This document shows positions 34,365-44,999 of a stretch of DNA of 64,000 nucleotides, piece by piece. The notes beneath the pieces are model-generated. The model searched no databases. It worked only from the letters and a program-made list of their open reading frames with translations, and was not told where the DNA came from. Each line of letters starts with the position of its first letter. Position 1 is the first letter of the stretch. The stretch is from Neurospora intermedia (taxonomy: Eukaryota > Ascomycota > Sordariomycetes > Sordariales > Sordariaceae). Both the position numbers and the translations under genes were made by a program. Location: positions 372,001 through 436,000 of the forward strand of contig BTPP01000006.1 in the NCBI GenBank assembly GCA_037102815.1, given 5' to 3'.

Positions 34365-34877
34365 AAAATACCCAAATGCAAAATTTTGAAAATTTTTTTT
34401 CTTTTTTTCCTTTCTCCAAATTTTCAATTTTCAACCCTAACCCTAACCCCCTCCCAGAATTCTAGGGTTAAAGGCGCTATTACAACCAAAACCTTTCTTT
34501 CTATCTTCTTTTACCTTTTTTTCAAAAACCAGAGTATATACAACAATGTAGTTAGTACCAAAATGACCGCCTTATTTTTCTCGTCATTTTGGTACCCTGT
34601 GCACCTTAATATACGCAATGGTCGAGGAGAAATTCCAATTGCAAAGGAAAAAGTGGCTTTTTGCAGCTGAAAGCACGGGCCTCGAATTTGGCAAATGTCT
34701 TGAATTTCCTCTTTCGGATTTCGGGCTCCGCAATTAATAGTATTTGGACCACTATAAATAGAACCGCCGCTCCTTCCTCGCTTCGTAGTAGGCCTATAGC
34801 ACTACGACCTCTAGTGTGGATTCTTGCTATAACACTTCTGGGCCCGACGACGAATCTATAAAGGAATAGGCGTTTTA
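34365..34877 (+). repeat. CCCTAA-bearing repeat R, copy ii
   Basis: Aligns with copies i and iii: T-rich start, CCCTAACCCTAACCCC, CTAGGGTTAAA, ACAACCAAAACC, ACCAAAATGACCGCC, GCAAAGGAAAAAGTGGC, and at the right end AATAGGCGTTTTAAC (the counterpart of ATGGGCGTCTCAA at 49669). The middle 34680-34740 differs from copy iii. The overlapping ORFs on both strands here are not conserved and are not considered genes. Confidence 0.65.
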
Positions 34878-35700
34878 ACAAAGTAAAAAGTGGCTTTTTC
34901 GCTCTACTATTCAAACCGTATCCTACTTAGCGCCAAGTTTTCCTATAAGACTTCCTCGGCAGGCAGTGTCACTTTCCTCCGTAGGCAGTATCACTGCTTA
35001 TATAGTTAACCTACCCTAATATTCCTATACGGGCAGTGTTATAATATATCCTAAACTATAATATTTCTTCTAGTATAGTAAAGATAGTTCTACTATACGA
35101 TCTACTATAAAATTATAAATGCTAAGCTCGTTTAATTATTATATTATAGGTAACTATTATACAAATATAATACTACGTATTCAAATCTTGGTTTTACTAT
35201 TTTAAAGTCTAATAAATAACCTACCGATTATAAATATACTATTGTTTAATTATTAATACCTTAAATAGTAATTAGAAGAGGGCGGATTATTAAACCTTTA
35301 AAGAAGTTAGAAGAAGAGAGGGAGCTCTACATTAAAGATTATATATAAATAGATGTAGTTAAATAAGATATATATATCTTAATACTATAGTATATTATAT
35401 GAGTATAGTATATTTTACAAAGGGGGACTATTCAAGTTAAAACCTTGAATACTATAAAAACTCTTACAGGTTAGGTTTTATAATAATACTGCCCTCGTAG
35501 GAATATTAGGGTAGTTTAACTATATAGGTAGTGACACTGCCCACGGAGGAAAGTAACACTGCCCGCCGAGGGAGTCTCTTTCCTATTTAGGACTGCCAAG
35601 ACGGGTAATTTTCTACATTCTAGCCTATTATACTTGGGGGTTAGCGGTAGAGTCTTTTGCCAACCCCCTCCCATAAAAGATAGGGAAAATTTTCTATAGA
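34878..35700 (+). repeat. repeat R fragment iv, split by MITE-1
   Basis: AAAAAGTGGC...CGCCAAGTTTTCCTAT at 34881-34946 and TTTAGGACTGCCAAGACGGG at 35585-35605 match the uninterrupted sequence at 49426-49520. MITE-1 sits between the two halves. After 35640 similarity is lost. Confidence 0.65.
34947..35578. mobile_element. MITE-1: 632-bp non-autonomous DNA transposon with ~100-bp inverted ends
   Basis: Inverted terminal repeats of about 100 bp: left AAGACTTCCTCGGCAGGCAG at 34947, right (complement) GAGACTCCCTCGGCGGGCAG at 35578, both continuing through ACTTTCCTCCG, TATATAGTTAA and CTACCCTAATATTCC. Target duplication TTTCCTAT (8 bp) at 34939-34946 and 35579-35586; 49486-49495 shows the empty site. 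An 8-bp duplication points to the hAT or Mutator-like superfamily. The interior is AT-rich and has no open frame of note. Confidence 0.85.
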
Positions 35701-35846
35701 ATAACTATTTAATTTAGGATAGGCTATATATAATTTTACTAGTAATTTAACCTATCCCTATATTAAACCACTACATTATACACTACAACAACGTTGTTGG
35801 AAGCCGTTAGAAATCTAGTATATTACTTAATAAGGTAGTAAGTAAA
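35701..35846. other. AT-rich spacer between the two MITEs
   Basis: Contains a short inverted pair GGATAGG/CCTATCC (35735-35770) but no coding signal. Confidence 0.4.
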
Positions 35847-35854
35847 TAAAAGAA

Positions 35855-36412
35855 GAGAAAGCCTACGTACACCCACCCTAAACCTTCCCATACCCAATTT
35901 CAGCCAATGTCAGCTGTTATGTAAATTATCGAGTTTTAGCGGTATTTCTAACCGTTTTACATATGTTACAACATCCAAATCCCCCCCCCCGGTGTAAATC
36001 ACCATAATCTGACCAACTCGGCATAACTCAAATCTCGTAATATTTGTATAGTATTGAGCTTGTATTATAATCTACCGTCCAAATACTAATATTTTACAAT
36101 TCAGAAAGTTCGTTAGATAAGGTAGTTAATAATATTTTAATAATTTCCCTTCGGCGCCGTGCCTCCCGTTGTTGGTATACGATTGCGACGTACGATATAC
36201 AATGGCTGGCGGTATAAAATAGGTGCAAATAGCCGTGTGAAGAAGCCTGAAAGAAAGGACTAAGTTAGAGTTGATATTGCGCGTATTGAAAGAATGAAAT
36301 TTTGCGGGTAAAAACGACGATTTCAATGTCAGGTGCCATTCAGCTGTCAGATCCACTTTTTTACGGTTTCTGGGTATCGGAAGGTTTGGGGTGGGTGTAC
36401 GTAGGCTTTCTC
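35855..36412. mobile_element. MITE-2: 558-bp non-autonomous DNA transposon, little decayed
   Basis: Inverted ends GAGAAAGCCTACGTACACCC at 35855 and at the complement of 36412; similarity extends about 45 bp (ACCCAAACCTTCC.ATACCC). Target duplication TAAAAGAA (8 bp) at 35847-35854 and 36413-36420. Base composition is near normal, in contrast with the surroundings, so it is recent or escaped RIP as a single or short copy. The interior has a C9 run at about 35981. The 102-codon frame on its minus strand (36126-36434) crosses the element end and is not a gene. Confidence 0.9.
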
Positions 36413-36420
36413 TAAAAGAA

Positions 36421-37740
36421 CGAATTGCAATCATTGCTCGTCATTTTCTAGTACTAGCGCCCCCTCTACTACTAGTATTAGTACTAATCTAGGTACGGGC
36501 GGTACCTCCTTTACTGTTACTTCCTACCTTACTAATATAATTTTAATATATATAGTTTATATTTTCTTATATGTATTTAAGGTCTTATAGTACTCTCAAT
36601 ATACTTTATAACCCTATAGTATAGCGTTAATTTAAAAGACTATAACTATAATAGAATAGAGGGGATAGCTAGTATTAATAGTCCAGCTTATATAGTATAA
36701 GGTTTAGGCGTAGCGGGCGGGTTGAAGAGACAGCGGTTAATTAACTAGATTAGTAACAAATTAACCTCCTCCCCCCTATCCTCCTCCTCCTCCTTATCCC
36801 TATCATTCTTCCCCTCGTAGGACTCTCGATAGTCAACCTTATTATCGTTAATAATAAAGGTAATTTCGTTTTTGCAGAGTACGTTAATTATTTATATATT
36901 AAAATAATCAATAACGTCGGCAATAATTTCGATAGTAGGTTATAGTTATGAAAGTAGGCGGGGAGGCGAGGATAAGGGCTTTAGCGGTTATATAGGAGAG
37001 GGATTATTACTTAGATCAATATTAATTAAATTGTTAAAGAAAAGGTAAAAAGGGTTACCCTATACTTTCTTAAAGACCGTTGGCACTAATATACCTACTA
37101 TATTACGTATAAATAACCTATACCTATCCTCCTCTTCCCTCTTACTGCATATATCCTCTTTATAGATTAGTATATACCCATCTTTCAATTGCTCCTTCTT
37201 CTAATTATTAAACTAGATTCTCTATATAACTTTCCCCTTGCTATTTATAGAGTTTTTAAGCTAGTTATTATAAACCTACTTTTAAATTTTCTTATTATCT
37301 AACTTGACGGCTATTAACTACTTCTTTTCCTTAGCTAGTTATTCTTATTACTGCCTCTTGATAGTTCGTTAATTAGAATCCCTATTTAAAAGACTTAATA
37401 CTTTACCCTCCCGCAGTACTTTATATACCTATCTCCTCATTTTACAATCGAAGTTAACCGCCTTCTTTCTGTTTTAACGGTTATACTCTTATATAATATT
37501 ATACATTAACAGCGCCTTATAAATTACAATTTCAGCGGTATAATAACGGATATAGGTTAGCGAATTAGATATATAGTAGTATTCATCTTTAATATAGGTA
37601 ATAACTTTAGTAGCTTTTTAAAAGCGGTCCTCTTTAGGGAGCAATAAAAGTAAAGCGAGGTTAGCTTTCTTAAATTACTTCGCTCGGATTTATATTAGGA
37701 CTCTCGTACAGTTAATTAGCTATATACTAGTATTAGAGAA
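36421..37740 (-). pseudogene. unidentified decayed coding sequence
   Basis: On the minus strand, from about 37700 to 36800, long stretches read as protein: ANLALLLLLPKEDRF, KATKVITYIKDEYYYISNSL, a basic segment KAVNFDCKMRR, VYKVLREGKVLSLLN, and LIYKEDICSKREEEDRYRLF. The reading is rich in Lys, Glu and Arg, and stops are few compared with neighbouring elements. I do not recognise the family; a DNA-transposase C-terminal region or a decayed host gene are both possible. The left part (36421-36780) contains CCTCCTCCTCC-type pyrimidine tracts and no clear signal. Confidence 0.4.
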
Positions 37741-37765
37741 CCCATTGAAGATGTTATACCCAATT

Positions 37766-39155
37766 ATTGAAACGCCTATGCCCTTACGAGAAGGCGATGT
37801 CCGGGGCCCAAACGTGTCATGGCTGTCGTGGACCCACACTAGAGGTCGTGGTGCTATGGGCCCCACATCGTCGCGAGGAAAGCGCGGCGGTTCTGTCTAT
37901 AATAGGCCAGAATGTAGAAAATTACCCGTTTTAGTACGTCTTAGTAGTCCTGAATAGGTAATTCTTAGCGCTAAGTAAAATACAGTTTCAAGAATATGCG
38001 TAGATAGTGCTATATTTAATATATTCAGATATCTATATCTATATATCAACTATATGTATTAAAATGTAAAAAGTATTATTCGATAGAGTTCAATTTACTA
38101 TATCCCCTATGTTATTTATATCAAGATGCAGCGTAAAATGCGGTGTACGTAATATTATAAATAAAATCACGTTAAAATAGTTGCGTAGCTATTTTATAGT
38201 TTTATATACGATTGTAGTTCGGGTTCCCGGTAGATTTAATACTTTTAGTAAATCTAATACTCCCGCTAAGCGGAAGTTTACTACTCCCGGTAATTCTATT
38301 ACTCCTAGTAAATTGGTATACTAGTATTAGTACTACTACTATTTATATTATCGCTAAATCTACTACTTTTAATTAATATTAATACTTTTTTATTAATACT
38401 AATACCTTTTTATTATTATAACTATCGCGTAATACTAAGAATTATTTAGAATTGTTAATACTTATTAATTTAAAACTTTCAAACGATTTAACGACTATTT
38501 ATACTATTATAAAACCGTTTGTATGACTATTAATAAAATATATTTAATCCCCTATTACCCTTTACTACTTCCTTATTTACGGGCCCTATTAAAGAAGGTA
38601 CAATATTACTCCTAACGACCGCTATTCTAAATTATCCTACTACCTTCTATTTCTTAATACTAATAAAGTAGTTGCAATATTATATACTCGCTATTAACCC
38701 TATTGTAAATCCGCCCGTTAGCTAGACCGACGGAAATTTTTAGTACTTATTAACTCCCTCCTAAAAGGGTATAAAAAGCTGACTCCCCCTGCCTCTCGAA
38801 TCTCAAACTCTCTCCTTTTTATTATACTTAATATTTTGTATCTAAAATTAACCTTAATACTTAATTTTAAATATTTTTTAATTTTAATACTATTCCGTAG
38901 TAGCGTAGGCTTGACTATTCGCCTATCAAAAACCGGCCGCTCTTCTGATCTAGTAGCTTAGGCTTAACTATTTGCCTATTAATAATCGGCCACTCTTCTA
39001 AAGTAGTTACTCGCTACTAAGATTAAACGCCGTACAAACAGTCTTAAATTAGGTTAATTTACCTTCTCCTATCTCCCTTCCTCCTATTTACTACTAATAT
39101 TACTACTATAATTAAACGTATCGGCATCTTTTATTGCGCGGCAAAATATATCAGT
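37766..39155 (+). repeat. repeat Y, copy 2 (left part)
   Basis: Aligns with 19103-20540: GAAACGCCTATGCCC..., GGGGCCCAAACGTGTCATGG, the ATATCTATATCTATATATCA stretch, the PGKS minisatellite (38222-38315) and the region around 39130. It is interrupted by Gypsy-B at 39156 and resumes at 47827-47990. The first 200 bases are GC-richer, and the frame reported there is only the inverted repeat-R end. Confidence 0.6.
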
Positions 39156-39422
39156 TGTGAAAGCGTGATCCTACGAGAGATAGACTGCAAGACTAGAAGC
39201 CACAAATCAAAGTAATATTAAGTGTAAAGAAGGAAGGGGAAAGTAAATAAACGCTAGTAATGGGAATCTGACATATAAGTCGGATTCTGCTAGGCGTCGC
39301 CGCCTTCCCGATTTGTAAAGTTTATCAATAAGAACTTGAGCCTCATTCCATCCAATGTACTATAGTACACCTTATTGCCCAGTGGCCAGTGCTCTGGGAG
39401 CCTGTCTAGCTATGCTATAACA
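39156..39422 (-). repeat. 3' LTR of Gypsy-B
   Basis: 267 bp, TG...CA form (TGTGAAAG...GCTATAACA on the + strand), paired with 47555-47821. Confidence 0.9.
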
Positions 39423-39699
39423 TTACCCCCTCCCCTAAAAGAAGGCTCAGCCCCAGAGCCGAAAGAAAAGAAAGGATAAAAAGCAATCGTTAGTTATATA
39501 AAACCTTTGTAAGTCTATTACAACGGTTAGTCCAATTTATTGTATTATAATGAACGTTTAGAATAAAAAAGAAAAGAAATTGCCGAAGCGCTATACTAAG
39601 TATTATAACTAAGGTTCAATCTGGTTACCGCGACCCAAAACGTGAAAAAAATTTCCCCCTAGCTGGGTTTGAATAGACCGTTTTCCCGATAGAGGATAG

Positions 39700-42600
39700 A
39701 TATTTCGGGCGCCGGTATACTCTCATTATTAGAATGGACTATTACGCTATATTACTATATTATACAACCGATACTACGGTTTGTAACGATTCTTCTACAC
39801 TATTCCCTTATTAATTACTTCCTCCTTTACAACTACTTTATTACTTTACCTTTCTCGGAACCATCGATTAGTATATCGTCGTCTTTATAGTTTTTAGCAA
39901 TAGCGTTATTCTCTATTATTTTTAATTAGACCTTCAATCGCTTCGGCGGGCTAGGCTTATTTAAATTATTCTAATAGTATTCTTATAATTTATTTACAAT
40001 ATTCTTAAAGCCTCCTACATTATACTATTCCGGATTTAAGTCCTATCCCTTCCAATTAATTTAGTATTTAATTTTACTATTTACTAATCGGTAAGTAATA
40101 ATATTTTCTACTTCCTATTCTTCCTTATTATTAATAATCTCGCCTCCTAGGTTATTATTAATTTATCTTAGTAGTAGGTTGCCCGGGTTTTTCCTTAAAC
40201 GATCCGTATAAAAGATTTTTAAACTTCGCTATATTTTAGGTACTTCTAAAATATACGAATGTCCTACTATATTAACAATCTTATATAGGATCTTTATTTA
40301 AGGGAAATCTAATTTATTATTCGGTTTATCGGTTGCCCAATTCTTTTTAATAATAAATATTTTATTTCCAATACCGAAATTTAATTGCCAGCGATACCTA
40401 TTAATTTATTTAGTCTATCTTTCTTATAATCGCTATATTATTTCCCTAGCCTCCTTCTATATTTTCTCTAATTATTGCGCAATACGTTCGACTTTTTTGT
40501 AGGAGAATTTTTCCCTTAGTATAGTATCCTCCCTATCCTCTAGATTGTAGGTTTAATCTATTATAAATAGACTCCTTTAGTATCCTAGGACTATTTTGTA
40601 TAGTAATAGTCCATTTAGGCTCTCGTACGGTAGGGTATATTGTATAGTATTTAGTATTAGTACCAAATTAGACTAATTGTTTTAATTATAAAATAGTTTT
40701 CAGACACCGATGCGATGCTGGATCCCTAGTTCAAGCAACGCCCGCTGTATTACTAAAGCGTGGATTTCTACATCTCTTGCCGTTCCTCGTTCGGACGGCT
40801 ACAGCCGTCCTCACCCCTTCCCTTTATTACTTTATTGCTTCATTGCTTTATTGCTTTATTGCTTTATTGGGATAGCTTCCAAAGTAGAGAGGACGACGAT
40901 AACCTTATCGATAGGCCTTATCAAGAGATTTGGTGAAGGATTTCAGAAACGGAAGGACCCAGTGCATTCTGGCGTAGACTGTCAGAAACACTATTTGCGA
41001 AGTAGCCAATTGGAGCATTGCTTGGCAAGACGCCCTGACCAGTTGTAGGGCCGTGCCACGCATTTGACCAATGAGAGGCCAAGAAACTATTGCACGAAGA
41101 CCTAACTGTAGACGAACCGTCCTTCAACAGGCCGCTCCGGTGGATGTGGGTCCCTGACCCCCAGACTGTAAAAGTCATCCACCTCCTCTGCATAGTTGAA
41201 GCACGCTTCAATAATAGGTAGGGTTATAGTTTCTAATTGATATATTAATTTATAATTTCTACCTAGCCCGCCGTTTGTAAGTATCCCGTACTATTGAATT
41301 TCTACCTTATATATAGGAGTTTAATTAATTCTTATATAAAATTGGATACGAATTGAAGGCCTTTATTATTAATTATATCTTTCAATAATCCTAATATACG
41401 ATACGGCCCTTTGAAGTATATTATAGCGGCCTTTTTCCCTATAATTATATCCTTATATAGTATATATTATAATAGTTTAGAAAAACGGTCTACTATAACT
41501 AATAGATTATTATACCCCTTTTTATTTTTAAGTATAAATTTAAAATCGATTATTAACGACTACTATACTCTATAATTGTTCTAGAGTTAGATTATCTATA
41601 TTAATCCCAGTGTTTTATTTCTTAGAACTTTTAATAATTTGTAAATCTAATAATTATTAATGTATTAGTTAATATTAATTGTTAGTCCGGGCTACTAATA
41701 CTAAATTACTACGATTTTCTATATTTTATTTCGTCCTAAGTGGGCGGTTAATAGTGTATCATAATATTTGTATATTACTTCCGTTTTTAAATTCTTATTA
41801 TTTAGTACAATTAACTTTCCGTTATATAACGTAAGACCTTATAGTATAAATAAGTGAGGGTCTTTCGCCTCCTATTGGGCCTTTTTTTAATAGATAGAGA
41901 TGGAGGGGTTATTCCTATTAATTTCAAGGAGTTTTTCTACTAGTAATTAATTCTTTACGTTTATAGGGTTGCTCTCTCCTTCTTTTACTTCTACGGGGTA
42001 CAATTCTATAAAGATTTCTTATAATTCTACTTCTAGAGTATTTTCATTATCTCCTATATATATAAATCCTTTATCTCCAGGCTTTAATAATTTTAGTATC
42101 CGTTAATTGTCTCTATATTTTAATATTATTTTTAGGGTCTTCCAAAATAGCGCGTTAATAGCCGTATTATTTTTCCCTAGTCTATATACTATTTTAAAAT
42201 TATATTTTAATAGTAACTCTAATTACTCTATTTACTTTAAATTTAATAGTTTTTTAATTGAAAAGTACTTTAATACTTAGTAATTTATTATAATTATAAC
42301 CGGCTTATTAATTCCTTTTAATTTAGGCCTTTAGAGTTTAATTCCCTTTATTACCGCTAGTAATTCTTTATTATATATAAGGTAATTGAGCTTGGCGGGG
42401 GCTATAGTTTTAGAATAGAAGGTTATATAGTACTATTCTTCTTATCCTTCTAGGTTTTACTTCTTTTATAAGAGTATTCTAGTATATATTCTATCCAATA
42501 TATTAGTCTCTATTCGGGTCTTATCGCCGTATTTATAGTAGATTAGGACCGGAGCTTTTAATAATACCTTTTTAAACTTTTTAAATATTTACCGGTATTC

Positions 42601-43600
42601 TTTAGACTATATAAAAGCGTTATCTTTCCTAATTAAATTATTTAGGGGCCGTACTATATAGTTAAAATTCTTAATAAATTTCTAATAGAAGTTATAGAAA
42701 TTTATAAATATTTATACTCTTTTAAGGTTCTTAGGCGTTTTTTAGTCCTTGACGGCCGTAATTTTCTTTAGGTCGATTATAATACTATTAGTGCCGATAA
42801 TAAATCCTAAGAATTTCGTCTTTATTATATAGAATTTATATTTATCAATATTAGCCTATAGCCCTGTAGCCCTTAGACGGCTAAGAATAGTCTTAATGTA
42901 TTTCCTATAATTATTTAGGTTATTGGAGAAGATTAGAATATTGTTAATATAAGTGCTATAGAAGTTCTAATACCCTATAAGGGTATTGTTAATTAGCCGT
43001 TAGAAAGAAGATAGACCTTTATATAAATTAAAGAGTAATATTTTATATTTGTAAGTTCTGAACCCTATCTGGAAGGTTGTAAAGTTTTTATATCCTAGCG
43101 CTATTCGAATATAATAGAAGGCTTGTTTAATATTGATTTTTATAAATATTTTCGCCCTATTAATCTTTGCTAAGGTTTCTTTAATTAGGGGTAGCGGGTA
43201 ATAGTCCTTTTTCGAAATAGCATTGAGCTTTCGGTAGTTTATATAGAAATAGAGGCCCCTATTAGCCTTAGGTATAAATAGAACGGGTACTGCCTAGGGT
43301 ATTGAACTTACTTTAATAAAGCCTTTTTATGAATTTTCGGTAATATACTTTCTATACTCCTTTAATTCTTTTAAAGTTATTCAATAAAGTAGGTTAATTC
43401 CTAACTCTTCTGCCCTATAGCCTTCTTCTAATTTAATTCTATAATTTATAATTGGTTTATATTTGGGTAGGGCGTTTAAATCGGTTTTACTAAATACTTT
43501 TAACTCCTCCGGGAATAGTAGTCTACTAATACCTTCTCTAGTATTATTATAAATTCTTCTAAACTATTGCATACCGGTTTAAATTGAGATTTAAATATTT
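39700..43600 (-). pseudogene. Gypsy-B pol (reverse transcriptase, RNase H, integrase, chromodomain)
   Basis: Minus strand. Reverse transcriptase: PVLFIPKANRGLYFYINYR, KIFIKINIKQAFYYIRIALG, LLFNLY.GL and YINNILIFSNNL (from YVDDILIFS), then INKYKFYIIKTKFLGFIIG-like sequence. Integrase core: LVIVDRFSKLL near 41480 and NNKGLQFVSNF near 41360. Integrase C-part: KIVLGYQRSLFIID at about 40570 and LQER..KQINRYRW near 40430. The chromodomain VEN.ITYRLVNSKIKY.INWKG sits at about 40110. Chromodomains direct integration to heterochromatin. Fossil with many breaks. Confidence 0.8.
40697..41217. mobile_element. GC-rich insertion in the Gypsy-B integrase region
   Basis: About 520 bases of normal base composition inside the AT-rich element; integrase sequence is continuous on either side. 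Left end TTTTCAGACACCGATGCGAT; right end a palindrome TTGAAGCACGCTTCAA followed by TAATAGG. An internal hairpin GGACGGCT/AGCCGTCC lies at 40793-40812 and a TTTATTGC microsatellite (about six 8-bp units) at 40825-40870. The first 67 bases recur at 55886-55945. The 5' TC and terminal palindrome are compatible with a small non-autonomous Helitron, but no CTRR terminus is seen. The 112- and 96-codon frames on opposite strands are unsupported as genes. Confidence 0.6.
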
Positions 43601-44999
43601 TGATTATATTATTAATTTTGTATAGGCTAGTTACTTTAGGCTTCGCTTTATATCTTTTAATATAGTATTTAAATATTGTAGTATTTACTATAATTAAATC
43701 GATGGGGCGTACTTTTATTTATAATTATTATTATTCTAACCGGTATAGTCCAGTTTTATTTTTTAAGGAGAATAAGTTAATTTTATAGTTATCCTTCGCT
43801 TTAGGGCGGGGTTAGGGATTATTATTATTGCTATATAATTCTCTTTCTATTATATAAAAAGCGCGGGCTTAAGTTAATAAAAATAGAGATCTATTGGGTT
43901 TAAACTATAATATACGTAATAGGCGGTAATTTTAATCTTTAGCTTCTAATCTTAGAATTAGAATTCCCCCGGCTTCTACCTTATCCAATTCGGCGGCCAA
44001 TTCCTAGATCTTTAATTAAATTGCTTTACCGTCCTATCTCCTTTTATCTTCTTTAACTATAGCCTCCTTATATTCCATTATATTTTATTAGAAAGATAGA
44101 TTCAATATTAATTCTACTACTTTATTTAATACTATATTTTTTATATTTTTAACGATAAGTACGGTACTTTCTAGGAAGATTAGCCTCCCCGTCTAGTAGT
44201 CCGGTAGTACGTTATTCTCAACCAACTATATTTTTCCTAATATTATATCCTTTTATAGTTAAGGGAATACTAATATCTATTATTTATTATATTAAAACCC
44301 TTAGACTTGGATTACTCCTCGGACTACTTTATTAATAACGTTGGGTTATAACTTTTTATATAAAGTAATATAGTTAGGTAGGAAGTCGTTATACTATTCT
44401 ATTCCCAATTTCTTTAATTTAGCGTTAAATCTTTTATTTATAAGGATATAAGTATTTATTCCGGTATTAACGAGGGTATAGTATATAGTAATTAATAGTC
44501 TATTATTAATTATAGTATATTTAATAAGAAATTGTTTACTATTCCTTAAATATTTATTTAAATCGAAGTCTAAGTACGGTTTACTTATTCACTATATTTT
44601 ATTATCTTTTACCCCTTTTATACTTCTAATTAATACCTCTCCTAAAGTAAAGATTCGTTCCTAGGTATTTAATTTTCTAATTCGGAGTCGGTATTAATAT
44701 TAATTCCTTCCTCGGATACTTCTTTTTACTCACTAAATATTTATTCCGTATTTAAATATTCCTCTATTTTATTATTAATACCTTTCTTAATCTAGGAGCC
44801 CTAAATTTAGTTTGCAATTATATTTAACTCAACCTCCAATATATTTATTAAAGAGATTTTAGCCTTTTCAGAGCAAACAGTAGATTAATATCTAATTTAT
44901 TAGTAATTAAAATAATAATTTTCAATATTTAACTTCTTTATTTCTTTGAAAGTAGGCTACTAATATTTAAGGGTAATTAATTTAAGCATTCTAAATTTA

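Noticed and set aside
34386-34914. Overlapping open frames of 94, 102 and 66 codons on both strands
   Set aside because: They lie in repeat R copy ii, are not preserved in copies i and iii, and begin in poly-T or telomere-like sequence; chance frames in GC-normal DNA.
36126-36434. 102-codon minus-strand frame as a possible gene
   Set aside because: It starts outside and runs through the right inverted end of MITE-2; no transposase motif and only about 300 bases.
40710-41211. 112- and 96-codon frames on opposite strands
   Set aside because: They overlap within the GC-rich insertion and include a microsatellite translated as LLLYCF repeats; no protein family resemblance.
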